This document shows, one piece after another, positions 61,772 through 64,000 of a stretch of 64,000 bases of DNA. Location: positions 124,001-188,000 of the forward strand of contig NW_027478539.1 in the NCBI RefSeq assembly GCF_051014685.1, given 5' to 3'. Every line of letters starts with the position of its first letter. Position 1 is the stretch's first letter. The position numbers and the translations under genes were made by a program. Source of the stretch: Ptiloglossa arizonensis (taxonomy: Eukaryota; Arthropoda; Insecta; Hymenoptera; Colletidae). Below the pieces are notes generated by a model. The model worked only from the letters and a program-made list of their open reading frames with translations, had not been told where the DNA came from and did no database searches.

Positions 61772-63871
61772 GTAAGAAACGCTTGAGAAACTCAAAATTT
61801 TCGCAGTTCTGATGCTCGAAACGAATAACTAGAACGGCCTAGGGGAAAAGTACGCATACCGTTGTAATCGGGCGAGTTTCTACTTTCAGATGCAACAGAA
61901 ATTTTGCGGATTGTTCAATCCGTTCGCGAGATATGGCAGTTTGGAGGTAAGAAACGCTTGAGAAACTCAAAATTTTCGCAGTTCTGATGCTCGACAAGCA
62001 TAACTAGAACGGTCTAGGGGAAAAGTACGCAAACCGTTGTAATCGGGCGACTTTCTACTTTCAGATGCAACTAAAATTTTGCGGATTGGTCAATCCGTTC
62101 GCGAGATATGGCAGTTTGGAGGTAAGAAACGCTTGAGAAACTCAACATTTTCGCAGTTCTGATGCTCGAAACGAATAACCAGAACGGCCGAAGGGAAAAG
62201 TAGGCATACCGTTGTAATCGGGCGAGTTTCTACTTTCAGATGCATCAGAAATTTTGCGGATTGGTCAATCCGTTCGCGAGATATGGCAGTTTGGAAGTAA
62301 GAAACGCTTGAGAAACTCAAAATTTTCGCAGTTCTGATGCTCGAAACGATTAACTAGAACGGCCTAGGGGAAAAGTACGCATACCGTTGTAATCGGGCGA
62401 GTTTCTACTTTCAGATGCAACAGAAATTTTGCGGATTGGTCAATCCGTTCGCGAGATATGGCGGTTTGGAAGTAAGAAACGCTTGAGAAACTCAAAATTT
62501 TCGCAGTTCTGATGCTCGAAACGAATAACTAGAACGGCCTAGGGGAAAAGTACGCATACCGTTGTAATCGGGCGAGTTTCTACTTTCAGATGCAACAGAA
62601 ATTTTGCGGATTAGTCAATCCGTTCGCGAGATATGGCAGTTTGGAGGTAAGAAACGCTTGAGAAACTCAAAATTTTCGCAGTTCTGATGCTCGACAAGCA
62701 TAACTAGAGCGGTCTAGGGAAAAAGTACGCATACCGTTGTAATCGGGCGACTTTCTACTTTCAGATGCAACAGAAATTTTGCGGATTGGTCAATCCGTTC
62801 GCGAGATATGGCAGTTTGGAGGTATGAAACGGTTGAGAAACTCAAAATTTTCACAGTTCTGATGCTCGAAACGAATAACCAGTACGGCCTAGGGGAAAAG
62901 TACGCATACCGTTGTAATCGGGCGAGTTTCTACTTTCAGATGCAACAGAAATTTTGCGGATTGGTCAATCCGTTCGCGAGATATGGCAGTTTGGAAGTAT
63001 GAAACACTTGAGAAACACAAAATTTTCGCAGTTCTCATGCTCGAAACGAATAACTACAACGGCCGACGGAAAAAGTACGCATACCGTTGTAATCGGGCGA
63101 GTTTCTACTTTCAGATGCAACAGAAATTTTGCGGATTGGTCAATCCGTTCGCGAGATATGGCAGTTTGGAGGAAAGAAACGCTTGAGAAACTCAAAATTT
63201 TCGCAGTTCTGATGCTCGACAAGCATAACTAGAACGGTCTAGGTGAGAAGTACGCATACCGTTGTAATCGGGCGAATTTCTACTTTCAGATGCAACAGAA
63301 ATTTTGCGGATTGGTCAATCCGTTCGCGAGATATGGCAGTTTGTAGGTAAGAAACGCTTGAGAAACTCAACATTTTCGCAGTTCTGATGCTCGAAACGAA
63401 TAACCAGAACGGCCGAGGGGAAAAGTACGCATACCGTTGTAATCGGGCGAGTTTCTACTTTCAGATGCATCAGAAATTTTGCGGATTGGTCAATCCGTTC
63501 GCGAGATATGGCAGTTTGGAAGTAAGAAACGCTTGAGAAACTCAAAATTTTCGCAGTTCTGATGCTCGAAACGATTAACTAGAACGGCCTAGGGTAAAAG
63601 TACGCATACCGTTGTAATCGGGCGAGTTTCTACTTTCAGATGCAACAGAAATTTTGCGGATTGTTCAATCCGTTCGCGAGATATGGCAGTTTGGAGGTAA
63701 GAAACGCTTGAGAAACTCAAAATTTTCGCAGTTCTGATGCTCGACAAGCATAACTAGAACGGTCTAGGGGAAAAGTACGCAAACCGTTGTAATCGGGCGA
63801 CTTTCTACTTTCAGATGCAACTAAAATTTTGCGGATTGGTCAATCCGTTCGCGAGATATGGCAGTTTGGAG

Positions 63872-64000
63872 GTAAGAAACGGTTGAGATACTCAAAATTT
63901 TCGCAGTTCTGATGCTCGACAAGCATAACTAGAACGTTCTAGGGGAAAAGTACGCATACCGTTGTAATCGGGCGACTTTCTACTTTCAGATGCAACAGAA
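63872..64000 (+). repeat. Partial last unit cut by the window edge
   Basis: 129 bases of a unit that starts gtaagaaacggttgagata and has the aacgtt core and gcgac. The array clearly continues to the right. It also continues to the left, since base 1 falls exactly on a unit start with no flanking sequence visible. Confidence 0.95.

Larger units (their letters stand above)
1..64000 (+). repeat. 175-bp satellite tandem array, entire window
   Basis: Units start at bases 1, 176, 351, 526 and so on, to 63872, giving 365 full units and one partial. All are head to tail in one orientation, and no other sequence interrupts them. Each unit begins near gtaagaaacg and ends near cagtttggag; segments such as gcaacagaaattttgcgga and gcgagatatggcagtttgg occur in nearly every copy. 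Unit size, homogeneity and higher-order structure fit a centromeric or pericentromeric satellite of a eukaryote; that location is inference. The family was not recognised from memory. The longest open frames are 92 codons (for example 33732-34010). Because 175 is not a multiple of three, the frame shifts in every unit, so these frames are by-products of repetition. Confidence 0.98.
57935..64000 (+). repeat. Domain C types, second occurrence
   Basis: Q and R units at 57935 and 58110 open it, as at 28875. Then U-V-W, R-S-U-V-W-X-Y-Z, O-M-R twice (60734-61246 and 61247-61771), X-Y-Z again (61947-62471), and O-M-N-U-V-W-X to the end. The X-Y-Z trimer is used here, as in the left part of domain C, but the long 16-mer is not seen. 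Confidence 0.85.

Noticed and set aside
1..64000. CRISPR array
   Set aside because: Repeat length is 175 bp with no unique spacers between repeats; the whole unit is repeated.
1..64000. Coding tandem-repeat protein read directly without splicing
   Set aside because: A repeat of 175 bp is not a multiple of three, and stops occur in all frames within two units.
1..64000. Bacterial or phage sequence, rRNA genes or other RNA genes
   Set aside because: No gene-length frame, ribosomal motif or known RNA fold is present; everything is explained by the satellite unit.

Overview
The whole window is one uninterrupted satellite DNA array. A unit of 175 bp repeats head to tail, always in the same orientation, 365 complete times. 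A 366th copy is cut off by the right edge. No protein gene, RNA gene, transposon, CRISPR array or non-satellite spacer is visible on either strand. The unit is about 43% G+C (75 of 175 in the first copy) and rich in CpG. A nucleosome-sized unit, long homogeneous runs and nested higher-order repeats (HORs) are typical of a eukaryotic centromeric or pericentromeric satellite. I do not recognise the family and cannot name the host; plant or invertebrate both remain possible.

In unit coordinates (unit starts at the conserved gtaag, as at window base 1), the recurring landmarks are: an AAAATTTT tract at 23-30; a CTAG-N6-CTAG dyad at 58-71; a CENP-B-box-like element at 86-102; a polypyrimidine-AG tract at 106-118; a near-palindrome, CGGATT-N4-AATCCG, at 136-151; and a second, weaker CENP-B-box-like element at 151-167. 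Sequence types differ mainly at 45-105 and at bases 142-143.

Layout by sequence type (boundaries approximate): 1-18199, domain A, built from types I name A-L, with a recurring pentamer I-J-K-G-H (875 bp), an 11-unit duplication (1924 bp) and a 20-unit offset duplication (3500 bp). 18200-28699, domain B, with segment copies offset by 24 and 29 units. 28700-48649, domain C, an octamer-based HOR family whose full form is a 16-mer of 2800 bp. 48650-49874, a junction with stray domain-A types and a local run of one unit. 49875-54959, domain D, a divergent mosaic with a tandem 9-mer (1580 bp). 54960-57934, domain B types again. 57935-64000, domain C types again. The B-to-C junction occurs twice, about 29.06 kb apart.

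Unit length is kept very strictly: judged by unit phase, only seven net length changes occur in 64 kb, and two pairs of these are copies of one event. Change has come mostly from unequal exchange in register, which moves blocks and makes chimeric units, and much less from small indels. The most unusual observation is that each unit reads on paper as a 118-nt intron plus a 57-nt, stop-free, in-frame exon. I treat that as a testable curiosity, not a gene call.
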